Assembly: GCF_004795105.1 (NCBI RefSeq) | Contig: NZ_SSBL01000022.1 | Coordinates: 60,622-124,621, forward strand | Reading direction: 5' to 3' | DNA from: Streptomyces sp. A0642 | GTDB lineage: Bacteria; Actinomycetota; Actinomycetes; Streptomycetales; Streptomycetaceae | DNA: 64,000 nucleotides | Shown: positions 17,906-25,892 of the stretch, one piece after another | Layout of the letters: each line of letters starts with the position of its first letter | Numbering within the stretch: the first letter of the stretch is position 1 | The notes under the pieces: model-generated | The model's input: only the letters and a program-made list of their open reading frames with translations | The model's database searches: none | Told to the model about the DNA's origin: nothing | Made by a program: the position numbers and the translations under genes

Positions 17906-18679
17906 TCATCGCGCGTCCTCGACGAACAGCGACGTCCCGTAGGTGTCGCCGTCGTACGTGTCGACGTCGTTGAAGTCGTCCGCGTGCGAGGCGAAGAGCC
18001 AGATGAGGCCCCCGATGATCACGACGCCGATGGCGATCCCGATCGACCCCAGAATCACCCCGGCCAGCGCCTGCCCGGCGTTGTCCGCCTCTCCGCGGGC
18101 GGCGCGCTTGCGCCCGATGATGCCGAAGATCAGCGCCAGCGTGCCCAGGACGAGACTGGGGATGCCGTACACGCAGAACAGGCAGACGGCCAGGATGCCC
18201 ATCACCATCGCCGCCGTGCCCATGCCGTTGGCGGGCCCGGCGCCCCAGGCGGGCTGGCCGCCGTAGCCGGGGTAGCCGCCGTACTGCTGCTGGCCCGGCG
18301 CGGCCGGGTAGCCGTACTGCGACTGCTGCGGGCCCGGGTAGCCGTACTGCCCCAGGGGCGGCGGGGCCGGCTGGCCGGGACCGTGCGGGCCGACCGGCGG
18401 GGGCGGCACCGAGCCCGGGTCCTGCCAGGGTCCGGCCGGCTGTCCCTGGTCGGGAGGGCCGAATCCGGCCGTGGGTATCGGGCCGGTCCCGGCGTTCGGC
18501 ATCGACGTGACCGTCTGCTGGTCGTGCACGGGCGGCGGGCCGGCCTGTCCGGCGCCGGCGTCCGTCTGCGGGCGGGTGTCCGCGGTGTTCTTCTCCAACG
18601 GCACCCGGGCCTCCGGCGGAGCCCACGGATCGCGCGGCGCCGCCCCCTCGTCAGCGGGCCGCTCTGAGTTGTCTGACAT
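17906..18679 (-). CDS. DUF4190 membrane protein with Pro/Gly/Tyr-rich cytoplasmic domain
   Basis: A 257-residue protein. Residues 1-150 are disordered and rich in Pro, Gly, Gln and Tyr, with repeats such as QYGYPGPQQSQYGYP. Two hydrophobic segments follow (MVMGILAVCLFCVYGIPSLV and ALAGVILGSIGIAIGVVII) flanking the basic GRKRAARGEADNAG loop typical of DUF4190. The tail is acidic (DDFNDVDTYDGDTYG). Function is unknown; such proteins are common in Streptomyces. The ATG at 18679 has GGGGGAGG just upstream. It diverges from the deaminase gene. Confidence 0.85.
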   Translation of the reverse strand: MSDNSERPADEGAAPRDPWAPPEARVPLEKNTADTRPQTDAGAGQAGPPPVHDQQTVTSMPNAGTGPIPTAGFGPPDQGQPAGPWQDPGSVPPPPVGPHGPGQPAPPPLGQYGYPGPQQSQYGYPAAPGQQQYGGYPGYGGQPAWGAGPANGMGTAAMVMGILAVCLFCVYGIPSLVLGTLALIFGIIGRKRAARGEADNAGQALAGVILGSIGIAIGVVIIGGLIWLFASHADDFNDVDTYDGDTYGTSLFVEDAR

Positions 18680-18705
18680 GGGCCTCCCCCATCGTGATCC
18701 CCGTC

Positions 18706-18733
18706 ATGGTACGGGCGGGCCCCGTCCTACGAT
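18706..18733. promoter_or_regulatory. Divergent -10 candidates
   Basis: TACCAT on the minus strand (18711-18706) and TACGAT on the plus strand (18728-18733) lie back to back between the DUF4190 gene and the deaminase gene. They resemble Streptomyces -10 boxes. No clear -35 elements are seen. Confidence 0.35.
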
Positions 18734-18802
18734 GACTCCCGTCCCCTGCCCGGGCCCCCGACGTACCGGGCCCCGCATCACCCCACGCCCCCGGAGGATC
18801 CG

Positions 18803-19837
18803 ATGACCGATCTGCACCCCTTCATCGCGGGGCTGCCCAAGGCCGAGCTCCATGTCCATCATGTCGGCTCGGCCTCCCCCCGCATCGTGGCCGAACTGGC
18901 CGCGCACCACCCCGACTCCAAGGTCCCCACCGACCCCGAGGCGCTGGCCGACTACTTCTCCTTCACGGACTTCGGCCACTTCATCGAGGTGTACCTCTCG
19001 GTCGTGGACCTGATCCGCACCCCGGAGGACGTCCGGCTGCTGACGTTCGAGGTCGCCCGCGACATGGCGCGGCAGAACATCCGCTACGCGGAGCTGACCG
19101 TCACCCCGTTCTCCTCCACCCGCCGCGGCATCCCGGGGCCCGCCTTCATGGAGGCCATCGAGGACGCCCGCAAGGCCGCCGAGGCCGAGCTCGGGTTGGT
19201 CCTGCGCTGGTGCTTCGACATTCCGGGAGAGGCCGGTCTGGAGGCCGCGGAGGAGACCACCCGCCTCGCCGTGGACCTGCGCCCGGAGGGGCTCGTGTCC
19301 TTCGGGCTGGGCGGCCCGGAGATCGGCGTGGAGCGGCCGCAGTTCAAGCCGTACTTCGACCGGGCGATCGCCGAGGGCCTGCACTCCGTGCCGCACGCCG
19401 GGGAGACCACGGGACCGCAGACGGTCTGGGACGCGCTGACCTCGCTGCGCGCCGAGCGCATCGGCCACGGCACCAGTTCGGTGGGCGACCCGAAGCTGCT
19501 GGCGCATCTCGCCGAGCACCGCATCGCCCTGGAGGTGTGCCCCACCTCCAACATCGCGACCCGGGCGGTCAAGGACATCGAGCAGCACCCGGTCAGGGAG
19601 ATGGTGGAGGCCGGCGTCCTGGTCACCATCAACAGCGACGACCCGCCCATGTTCGGCACCGACCTCAACAACGAGTACGGGGTGGCCGCCCGCCTCCTGG
19701 GCCTCGACGAGCGGGGCCTCGCCGCGCTCGCCAGGAACGCCGTGGAGGCGTCCTTCCTCGACGCGGCCGGCAAGCGCGCGCTGTCCGCCGAGATCGACAC
19801 GTACACGACGAACTGGCTGGAGCAGACCGGCCGGTGA
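18803..19837 (+). CDS. Adenosine deaminase-family hydrolase, probable 6-aminodeoxyfutalosine deaminase
   Basis: A 344-residue zinc amidohydrolase. The metal ligands H17 and H19 lie in ELHVHHVGS, H198 in the HAGETTGP motif and D279 in NSDDPP; ERIGHGTSS and CPTSN are also present. True adenosine deaminases usually read ELHxHLDG or ELHxHLEG at the first motif, and this one does not. From memory, an S. avermitilis protein of this group (SAV2595), annotated as adenosine deaminase, was shown to deaminate 6-aminodeoxyfutalosine in menaquinone synthesis. The present gene sits in the matching chromosomal place. The start has GGAGG five bases upstream. The family is certain; the substrate is inferred. 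Confidence 0.85.
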   Translation: MTDLHPFIAGLPKAELHVHHVGSASPRIVAELAAHHPDSKVPTDPEALADYFSFTDFGHFIEVYLSVVDLIRTPEDVRLLTFEVARDMARQNIRYAELTVTPFSSTRRGIPGPAFMEAIEDARKAAEAELGLVLRWCFDIPGEAGLEAAEETTRLAVDLRPEGLVSFGLGGPEIGVERPQFKPYFDRAIAEGLHSVPHAGETTGPQTVWDALTSLRAERIGHGTSSVGDPKLLAHLAEHRIALEVCPTSNIATRAVKDIEQHPVREMVEAGVLVTINSDDPPMFGTDLNNEYGVAARLLGLDERGLAALARNAVEASFLDAAGKRALSAEIDTYTTNWLEQTGR

Positions 19838-19861
19838 TCCCTCAGCGGTGACAATGGCCCC

Positions 19862-20575
19862 ATGGCCACCCCCCTCACCCCTGTCACCGCCGTCGCGCAC
19901 CGCGGCGATCCCTATCGCGTGCGCGAGAACACCCTCCTCTCGATCCGCTCCGCCCTCGAACGGGGGGCGGACGCGGTCGAGATCGACGTCCGGGTCACCC
20001 GCGACGGGGTGCCGGTCCTGCTGCACGACGCCACGCTGGAGCGGCTGTGGGGCCATGACCGGCGACTGGACCGGATCACGCACCAGGACCTGACCGGGCT
20101 GACCGCGGGCTCGGTGCCGACGCTCCGCGAGGCCCTGCTCCTCCCCGGGGCGCACCGCCTCATGCTCGACCTGCCCGGGTCCACCGATGACTCCGTACGC
20201 AGGACCGTCGGCGTGGTCCGTGAGTGCGGGGCCGCCGAGCGCGTCTACTACTGCGCGGGACCCGAGGCGATGCTCCGGGTGCGGGCCGCCGACCCGTCCG
20301 CCGAGATCGCGATGACCTGGACGACGCTCGCGCCGCCCCGGAAGGCGCTGCTGGACGCGGTGCGGCCGCGCTGGCTGAACTACCGGTTCGGTCTCGTGAG
20401 CAGGGAGCTGACCGACCGCAACCACCGGGACGGGCTGCTGGTGTCGGCGTGGACGGCGGACACCGGCCGCACGATGCGCAGGCTGATCCGGCTGGGCGTG
20501 GACTCCCTCACCACCAACCGGATCGACGTCCTGCACAAGGTCATCCGCAACTCCGCAGCGAAACAAGGCGCTTGA
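19862..20575 (+). CDS. Glycerophosphodiester phosphodiesterase family protein
   Basis: A 237-residue GDPD-fold enzyme. Catalytic landmarks are AHRGD (His13, Arg14), the EN of VRENTLLSI, the metal-binding VEIDVRVTRDGVPVLLHD, the LMLDLPG strand and the C-terminal GLLVSAWTADT strand. No signal peptide or membrane segment is visible, so it is probably cytoplasmic. It would cleave glycerophosphodiesters to sn-glycerol 3-phosphate and an alcohol. It lies 24 bases after the deaminase gene and may be cotranscribed with it. A GACAAT six bases before the ATG could also give a leaderless message. Confidence 0.88.
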   Translation: MATPLTPVTAVAHRGDPYRVRENTLLSIRSALERGADAVEIDVRVTRDGVPVLLHDATLERLWGHDRRLDRITHQDLTGLTAGSVPTLREALLLPGAHRLMLDLPGSTDDSVRRTVGVVRECGAAERVYYCAGPEAMLRVRAADPSAEIAMTWTTLAPPRKALLDAVRPRWLNYRFGLVSRELTDRNHRDGLLVSAWTADTGRTMRRLIRLGVDSLTTNRIDVLHKVIRNSAAKQGA

Positions 20576-20639
20576 CCGGTCCGGCATCATGGACCCGATC
20601 TCATCGCCCCGATGACAGGCCGGCGCCAAGGAGCCAGAC

Positions 20640-21446
20640 GTGACCGCCCCCCGCAGCAATTCCCTGCCCGCCCGAGTCCGTACCGACGTCGCCCACAACG
20701 CCCGGGTCTGGAACTACTGGCTCGGCGGCCACGATCACTTCCCGGTGGACCGGGCGGTCGGCGACCACGTCACGGACCTGTATCCCAGCATCGGCGAAGT
20801 GGCCCGGGCGGACCGGGCGTTCCTGGGGCGGGCGGTGCGGTATCTGGCCGGTGACGCGGGCATCGGCCAGTTCCTCGACATCGGCTCCGGCCTGCCGACA
20901 GCGGACAACACCCACGAGGTCGCCCAGCACACCGCGCCCGACGCCCGGGTCGTCTACGTCGACCACGATCCGATCGTCCTGGCCCACGCCCGCTCGCTGC
21001 TGACCAGCTCGCCCCAAGGAGCCACCGAGTACATCGAGGCGGACGCCCGGCGCCCGGAAGAGATCCTTCGGGCGGCCCAGCCGACCCTCGACCTGGAGCG
21101 CCCGGTCGCGGTCATGCTGCTGGGCATCCTGAACTTCGTCCTCGACACGGACGAGGCGCTGCACATCGTCCGGAAGCTCATGGCCGGGGTGCCTTCCGGC
21201 AGCTTCCTGGTCCTCACCCATCCCACGCTGGAGCTGGGCGGCGAGGGCAACGAGGCCGCGATGAGGTTCTGGAACGAGAACGCCACTCCCCCGATCACCG
21301 CCCGCGGCCGTTTCGAGTTCGCCGCGTTCCTGGACGGCCTGGACCTCGTCGATCCGGGCATCGTCTCGTGCGCCCGCTGGCGGCCCGCACCCGGCACCCG
21401 TGACGCGGAGGTCGCCCAGTTCGGCGTGGTGGCACGGAAGCCCTGA
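20640..21446 (+). CDS. SAM-dependent methyltransferase, DUF574 family
   Basis: A 268-residue protein of the actinobacterial DUF574 (Methyltransf_19) group. The typical opening ARVWNYWLGGHDHFPVDRAV is followed by a SAM-binding QFLDIGSGLPTADNTHEVA and VVYVDHDPIVLAHAR, then VAVMLLGILNFV. The substrate is unknown; paralogues are abundant in Streptomyces. The GTG start at 20640 is supported by AAGGAG eight bases upstream. The deaminase and GDPD genes precede it on the same strand. The reading frame ends directly before a histidine kinase remnant. Confidence 0.92.
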   Translation: MTAPRSNSLPARVRTDVAHNARVWNYWLGGHDHFPVDRAVGDHVTDLYPSIGEVARADRAFLGRAVRYLAGDAGIGQFLDIGSGLPTADNTHEVAQHTAPDARVVYVDHDPIVLAHARSLLTSSPQGATEYIEADARRPEEILRAAQPTLDLERPVAVMLLGILNFVLDTDEALHIVRKLMAGVPSGSFLVLTHPTLELGGEGNEAAMRFWNENATPPITARGRFEFAAFLDGLDLVDPGIVSCARWRPAPGTRDAEVAQFGVVARKP

Positions 21447-21534
21447 GGCCGCGGCCCGTGAACGGGCCCGGATCGCCCGGGAGATGCACGGCATCCTGTC
21501 CCATGCGGTGAGCCTGATGACTGCTGGAGGCGAG
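21445..21534 (+). pseudogene. Histidine kinase dimerisation/phosphoacceptor fragment
   Basis: Right after the methyltransferase stop, one frame reads ARERARIAREMHGILSHAV, closely matching the HisKA_3 phosphoacceptor helix of NarL-type sensor kinases (consensus ERxRIARELHDxxxHxxS). The phospho-His would be in EMHG. No start codon, sensor part or ATPase domain accompanies it, and similarity is lost after about 30 residues. I read it as the relic of a deleted two-component kinase. Confidence 0.5.
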
Positions 21535-21806
21535 GCTCACACCGCCCGGCGCCTCGGTGCGGGAGTACGGCACGGGCCGGCCCGCCGCGTTCGGCGCGGG
21601 TCTCTCGGTGATGACGCCGGGCGGACGCCAGGTCTGGGGCGGGACAGGTGGCCGCCGGGGGTACAGCACGGCCATCGCGGCCACCCCGCGCCCTGTCCCG
21701 GACCCTCGTCCACAGCGTCAACGCGACGGACGCGAAAGGCGGCGACAGGAACGCCACGGCGACGAACATCGTGGTGGCGGCGTTGGGGGCCCGTCCGCCG
21801 GGTGAC
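21535..21806. other. Apparently non-coding or degraded region
   Basis: Follows the kinase fragment. Open frames exist on both strands but none has a recognisable product. A minus-strand stretch MFVAVAFLSPPFASVALTLW ending at 21769 looks like an isolated membrane segment and may be another relic. No repeats or transposase remains are seen. Confidence 0.4.
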
Positions 21807-22352
21807 TCAGACCGCCGGAACGGACGCTCCGGCGGGCGCCGGTTCCGGTGCCCGCTCCATGGCCTCCAGCCGCTTGATCATCCGGCGGACGATCAGCAGC
21901 GGGATCACACCGAGGACGCCGAACGACATGTCGATGACCGACCACCAGAAGGGGATGCCGCGGATCGGACCGCAGATCAGGGCGAGCGGGATGATCCCGG
22001 CGCACGCGATCATGCCGAACTCGATGACCCAGATGTTGCGGACCGGATCGCGGTAGGGCCCGTAGAAGGCGACCGCGATCACGAGATGGGCGAAGGCCAG
22101 CCAGTCGGTGCCGTAGAGCACGAAGGGGTACGCGGCATCCGCCTCGTCCAGGCCGGTGCGGACCCGGGTGATCCACTCCATCAGGGCCGGGAAGTGCTCG
22201 GGGACGGGCGACGCCGAGGATTTCAGCAGCTCCTCGGCCCAGTGCAGCTCGTGGACGAGCGGAAAGGCGGTGAGCCCGCTCAGTACCAGGCAGACGAGGA
22301 AGGCGGCCAACCACACGCGGATACGCCTCTGCAGGGCGCGTCGCTCGCTCAT
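21807..22352 (-). CDS. Conserved membrane protein (181 residues)
   Basis: Four hydrophobic segments are visible: VWLAAFLVCLVLSGLTAF, YGTDWLAFAHLVIAVAFYG, IWVIEFGMIACAGIIPLALI and SVIDMSFGVLGVIPLLIV. A soluble loop between the first two (HELHWAEELLKSSASPVPEHFP) contains His and Glu residues. The C-terminus is a short Pro/Ala tail. I do not recognise the family. It lies downstream of potD2 on the same strand with a 54-base gap and might be cotranscribed. The ATG at 22352 is the only reasonable start. Confidence 0.8.
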   Translation of the reverse strand: MSERRALQRRIRVWLAAFLVCLVLSGLTAFPLVHELHWAEELLKSSASPVPEHFPALMEWITRVRTGLDEADAAYPFVLYGTDWLAFAHLVIAVAFYGPYRDPVRNIWVIEFGMIACAGIIPLALICGPIRGIPFWWSVIDMSFGVLGVIPLLIVRRMIKRLEAMERAPEPAPAGASVPAV

Positions 22353-22406
22353 GCCCGCAGCGTACGCCCACGTTCACCGGCCCTTCACGCCACCCCAAAG
22401 GCGCCT

Positions 22407-23570
22407 TCACAGGCCGACGACGGCGTTCCACTTCTTGGCGAAGCCAGCGCGTTCGTCCGAGGTGATGTCGCGGGCGATGGCCAGCCGCTCGCGCATGCCG
22501 TCGTCGGGGAAGATCAGCGGATCCTCGGCCAGCGCGGCGGTCTCCGCGTCCTTGGAGGAGGCCAGGACGTCCCGGGCGGCAGGGACGGGGCAGACGTAGT
22601 TGACCCAGGTGGCGAGTTCGGCGGCGACCTCGGGCTCGTAGTAGTAGTCGACGAGTTTCTCCGCATTGCGCTTGTGGCGGGCCAGGTTGGGGATCATCAG
22701 GGACTCGGCCCAGAGCTCGGCCCCCTCCTCGGGCACCACGAACTCGATCTCGGGGTTGTCGGCCTGGAGCTGGATGACGTCGCCGGAGTAGGCCTGGCAG
22801 GCGAGCACGTCTCCGGTGGAGAGGTCCTTGATGTAGTCGTTCCCGGTGAAGCGACGGATGTGCCGGCTCTTCACCAGCTTCTCCACCTGGTCGCAGACGT
22901 CGTGGAAGTCGTCGCTCTTCCAGCGGGTGATGTCGACGCCGTTGCCCTGCATCAGCAGGGCGAAGGACTCGTCGAGCCCGGACAGCAGGGTGACCTTGCC
23001 GCGCAGGTCGGACGCCCACAGGTCACTCGTGTGCTTGATCTCGCGGCCGAGCTTCTTGCGGTTGTACGCGATGCCGGTGATGCCGGACTGCCAGGGGACG
23101 CTGTGCGTCCGCCCCTCGTCGAAGGCGGGCGAGCGGAGCTGCGGGTCGAGGTGCTTCGCCACGTTGGGCTGCTTGCCCCGGTCCATCTCCTGGACCCAGC
23201 CGAGCCGGACGAAGCGCGCGGCCATCCAGTCGCTGATGACGACCAGGTCGCGGCCGGTCTGCTGGTGGTTCATCAGGGCCGGGCTGATCTTGCCGAAGAA
23301 CTCGTCGTTGTCGTTGATCTCCTCGGTGTACGCGACGGAGATCCCGGTCCGCTCGCCGAACGCGTCGAGGGTGGGCCGCCGCGACTCGTCCTCGTCGTCG
23401 GTGTCGATGTAGAGCGGCCAGTTGGCGAAGTGGAGGGTGTGATCGCCGGCGGAGTAGTCGCGGCCCGCACGGTCGCCCGGCTCCACATAGGCGGCGGGGA
23501 CCCCGCAGGCCGCCAGCGTGGCGCCGGCCGCTCCCGCCCCGGCGGCACGCAGCAGGGACCGGCGGGACAT
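22407..23570 (-). CDS. Polyamine-binding lipoprotein PotD (second copy), no transporter of its own
   Basis: A 387-residue solute-binding protein. The Tat signal MSRRSLLR (Arg3-Arg4) leads to lipobox LAAC with Cys22. The mature chain carries LHFANWPLYIDTD, YTEEINDNDEFFGKI, RDLVVISDWMAARFVRLGW and DYYYEPEVAAELATWVNYVCPV, closely parallel to the PotD at 14222-15472. No permease or ATPase gene adjoins it, so it may deliver ligand to the PotABC at 11.3-14.2 kb. It lies about 210 bases after the aldehyde dehydrogenase gene, with a terminator hairpin between. A GTG at 23594 would lengthen the signal peptide by eight residues and is a possible alternative start. Confidence 0.88.
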   Translation of the reverse strand: MSRRSLLRAAGAGAAGATLAACGVPAAYVEPGDRAGRDYSAGDHTLHFANWPLYIDTDDEDESRRPTLDAFGERTGISVAYTEEINDNDEFFGKISPALMNHQQTGRDLVVISDWMAARFVRLGWVQEMDRGKQPNVAKHLDPQLRSPAFDEGRTHSVPWQSGITGIAYNRKKLGREIKHTSDLWASDLRGKVTLLSGLDESFALLMQGNGVDITRWKSDDFHDVCDQVEKLVKSRHIRRFTGNDYIKDLSTGDVLACQAYSGDVIQLQADNPEIEFVVPEEGAELWAESLMIPNLARHKRNAEKLVDYYYEPEVAAELATWVNYVCPVPAARDVLASSKDAETAALAEDPLIFPDDGMRERLAIARDITSDERAGFAKKWNAVVGL

Positions 23571-23727
23571 GGGGTGGTTCCGGATCGCTCTCACCTGCGC
23601 AGGATGCCGGTCTGCGCGTGCGGCGGACAATGGACCAACCGTCCAGCGCCGCACGCCGGTTGCACACAGCCTGTCGAGGCGTGAGCGGGCCGGGAGACAC
23701 GGATCGGGGGCGTGCCGGGCGGTACGG

Positions 23728-23759
23728 AGACGGCCCCGGGCGGGTGCCCGGGGCCGTCT
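23728..23759 (-). terminator. Terminator hairpin after the second aldehyde dehydrogenase
   Basis: Perfect 14-base inverted repeat (23728-23741 with 23746-23759) with a four-base loop, 21 bases past the dehydrogenase stop and upstream of potD2. It would separate or attenuate the two minus-strand genes. Confidence 0.75.
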
Positions 23760-23780
23760 GCGTACCGAATGCCGCGACGG

Positions 23781-25220
23781 TCAGCCGTCGAGCGAGGTCA
23801 TGACGTGCTTGATGCGGGTGTAGTCCTCGAAGCCGTAGGCGGAGAGGTCCTTGCCGTAGCCGGACTTCTTGAACCCGCCGTGCGGCATCTCGGCGACGAG
23901 CGGGATGTGGGTGTTGATCCACACGCAGCCGAAGTCGAGGTTCTTGGACATCCGCATGGCGCGGGCGTGGTCCTTGGTCCAGACGGAGGAGGCCAGGGCG
24001 TACTCGACGCCGTTCGCCCACTCCAGGGCCTGCGCCTCGTCCGCGAAGGACTGGACGGTGATGACCGGGCCGAAGACCTCGTTCTGGATGATCTCGTCGT
24101 CCTGCTTGAGCCCGGAGACGACGGTCGGGGCGTAGAAGTAGCCCTTCTCGCCGACGCGGTGGCCGCCGGCCTCCACCTTGGCGTGGGCGGGCAGCCGCTC
24201 GATGAAGCCGCTGACCTGGGCGAGCTGGTTGGCGTTGTTGAGCGGGCCGTAGAGCACGTCGTCGTCGTCCGGCTGCCCGGTCTTCGTGTCGGAGGCGGCC
24301 TTGGCGAGCGCGCTCACGAACTCGTCGTGGATCGACTCGTGGACGAGCACGCGGGTCGCGGCCGTGCAGTCCTGTCCGGCGTTGAAGTAGCCGGCAACCG
24401 AGATGTCCTCCACGGCCTTGGCGATGTCGGTGTCCTCGAAGACGACGACGGGTGCCTTGCCGCCGAGCTCCAGGTGGACGCGCTTGACGTCCTTGGCGGC
24501 GGACTCGGCGACCTGCATGCCCGCCCGGACCGACCCGGTGATGGAGGCCATGGCCGGCGTCCGGTGCTCGACCATCGCGCGGCCGGTGTCGCGGTCGCCG
24601 CAGATGACGTTGAAGACGCCCTTCGGCAGGATCTGCCCGATGATCTCGGCGATCAGCACGGTGGACGCCGGGGTGGTGTCGGACGGCTTGATGACGACGG
24701 TGTTGCCCGCGGCGAGCGCCGGGGCGAACTTCCACACGGCCATCATCATCGGGTAGTTCCACGGCGCGACCTGCGCGCACACACCGACCGGCTCGCGCCG
24801 GACGATGGAGGTCAGCCCCTCCATGTACTCGCCGGCCGAGCGGCCCTCGAGCAGCCGGGCGGCGCCCGCGAAGAAGCGGATCTGGTCCACCATCGGCGGG
24901 ATCTCTTCGGTGCGGGTCAGCCCGAGCGGCTTGCCGGTGTTCTCGGACTCGGCCGCGATGAGGTCCTCGGCCCGCTCCTCGAAGGCGTCCGCGATCTTCA
25001 GCAGGGCGCGCTGGCGCTCGGCGGGCGTGGCATCGCGCCACGCCGGGAAGGCAGCGGCGGCGGCGGCCATGGCGGCATCGACGTCGGCCTCGCCGGACAG
25101 CGGGGAGGTCGCGTAGACCTCCTCCGTCACCGGGTTGACCACATCGATGGTCCGCCCGTCGGCGGCGTCCCGGAACTCGCCATTGATGTAGTTGCGCAGA
25201 CGGCGCACCTCGGTGGTCAC
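23781..25220 (-). CDS. Gamma-aminobutyraldehyde dehydrogenase (second copy)
   Basis: A 479-residue aldehyde dehydrogenase. Motifs include NYINGEFRDAADGRTIDVVNP at the N-terminus, APWNYPMMMAVWKFAPALAAGN, SITGSVRAGMQVAE, the Glu of HLELGGKAPVVVF and NAGQDCTAATR with Cys at about 285. It resembles PatD-type enzymes that oxidise 4-aminobutyraldehyde to GABA. The GTG at 25220 follows AGGAGG with seven-base spacing. It diverges from the Lrp gene, which probably regulates it, and shares the locus with an aminotransferase that could generate its aldehyde substrate from putrescine. Confidence 0.9.
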   Translation of the reverse strand: MTTEVRRLRNYINGEFRDAADGRTIDVVNPVTEEVYATSPLSGEADVDAAMAAAAAAFPAWRDATPAERQRALLKIADAFEERAEDLIAAESENTGKPLGLTRTEEIPPMVDQIRFFAGAARLLEGRSAGEYMEGLTSIVRREPVGVCAQVAPWNYPMMMAVWKFAPALAAGNTVVIKPSDTTPASTVLIAEIIGQILPKGVFNVICGDRDTGRAMVEHRTPAMASITGSVRAGMQVAESAAKDVKRVHLELGGKAPVVVFEDTDIAKAVEDISVAGYFNAGQDCTAATRVLVHESIHDEFVSALAKAASDTKTGQPDDDDVLYGPLNNANQLAQVSGFIERLPAHAKVEAGGHRVGEKGYFYAPTVVSGLKQDDEIIQNEVFGPVITVQSFADEAQALEWANGVEYALASSVWTKDHARAMRMSKNLDFGCVWINTHIPLVAEMPHGGFKKSGYGKDLSAYGFEDYTRIKHVMTSLDG

Positions 25221-25264
25221 AACCACCCCTCCTGTCGACACGTCCAATGGGTGAGACGTCCAGC

Positions 25265-25285
25265 GTAACCGCTTGGGTAACGGTT
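25265..25285. promoter_or_regulatory. Repeat motif in the divergent aldehyde dehydrogenase/Lrp promoter region
   Basis: GTAACCG (25265-25271) and GTAACGG (25277-25283) form a 12-base-spaced direct repeat that also contains the inverted arms AACCG and CGGTT. It lies 45 bases upstream of the dehydrogenase start, in an unusually A/T-containing stretch. It is a candidate Lrp site. Confidence 0.35.
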
Positions 25286-25398
25286 TCGACATACCCACAG
25301 GCCGCGAACTTCGGATTCGGTGAGATCTGAGCCTCACGACAACGAATTACATCGATTGAGGGTTGCAAGACAGACGAGTCCCGGTGCAGAGTGGCTCC

Positions 25399-25890
25399 GT
25401 GGCCAGTCGCAGCGCAGACTCCAGGAACGGGAACGGATCGTCCCCAGCGGTCGATGCCGTCTCCCTCGCAATCATCGAGCAGCTCCAGGAGGACGGGCGT
25501 CGTCCGTACGCCGCGATCGGCAAGGCCGTGGGCCTGTCCGAAGCGGCCGTGCGGCAGCGCGTCCAGAAGCTGCTCGACCAGGGCGTGATGCAGATCGTCG
25601 CCGTCACCGACCCCCTCACCGTGGGGTTCCGGCGGCAGGCGATGGTGGGGATCAACGTGGAGGGCGACCTCGACCCCGTCGCGGAGGCCCTGTCGGCCAT
25701 GACCGAATGCGAGTACGTGGTGATGACCGCGGGCTCCTTCGACCTGATGGTGGAGATCGTCTGCGAGGACGACGACCACCTGCTGGAGACGATCAACAAA
25801 CGCATCCGGGCCATTCCCGGCGTGCGCTCCACCGAGAGCTTCGTCTACCTCAAGCTCAAGAAGCAGACCTATATGTGGGGAACCCGATAG
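25399..25890 (+). CDS. Lrp/AsnC-family transcriptional regulator
   Basis: A 163-residue regulator. After an 18-residue Ser/Asn-rich lead, a winged helix-turn-helix spans about residues 20-75 (VSLAIIEQLQEDGRRPYAAI, then GLSEAAVRQRVQKLLDQGVM). An AsnC ligand-binding/oligomerisation domain follows (GINVEGDLDPVAEALSAM, EYVVMTAGSFDLMVEIVCED). It lies between a divergent aminobutyraldehyde dehydrogenase gene and the aminotransferase gene that begins two bases after its stop, so it probably controls both in response to an amine or amino acid. The GTG at 25399 is chosen; a GTG further upstream at 25363 is possible. Confidence 0.88.
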   Translation: MASRSADSRNGNGSSPAVDAVSLAIIEQLQEDGRRPYAAIGKAVGLSEAAVRQRVQKLLDQGVMQIVAVTDPLTVGFRRQAMVGINVEGDLDPVAEALSAMTECEYVVMTAGSFDLMVEIVCEDDDHLLETINKRIRAIPGVRSTESFVYLKLKKQTYMWGTR

Positions 25891-25892
25891 CC

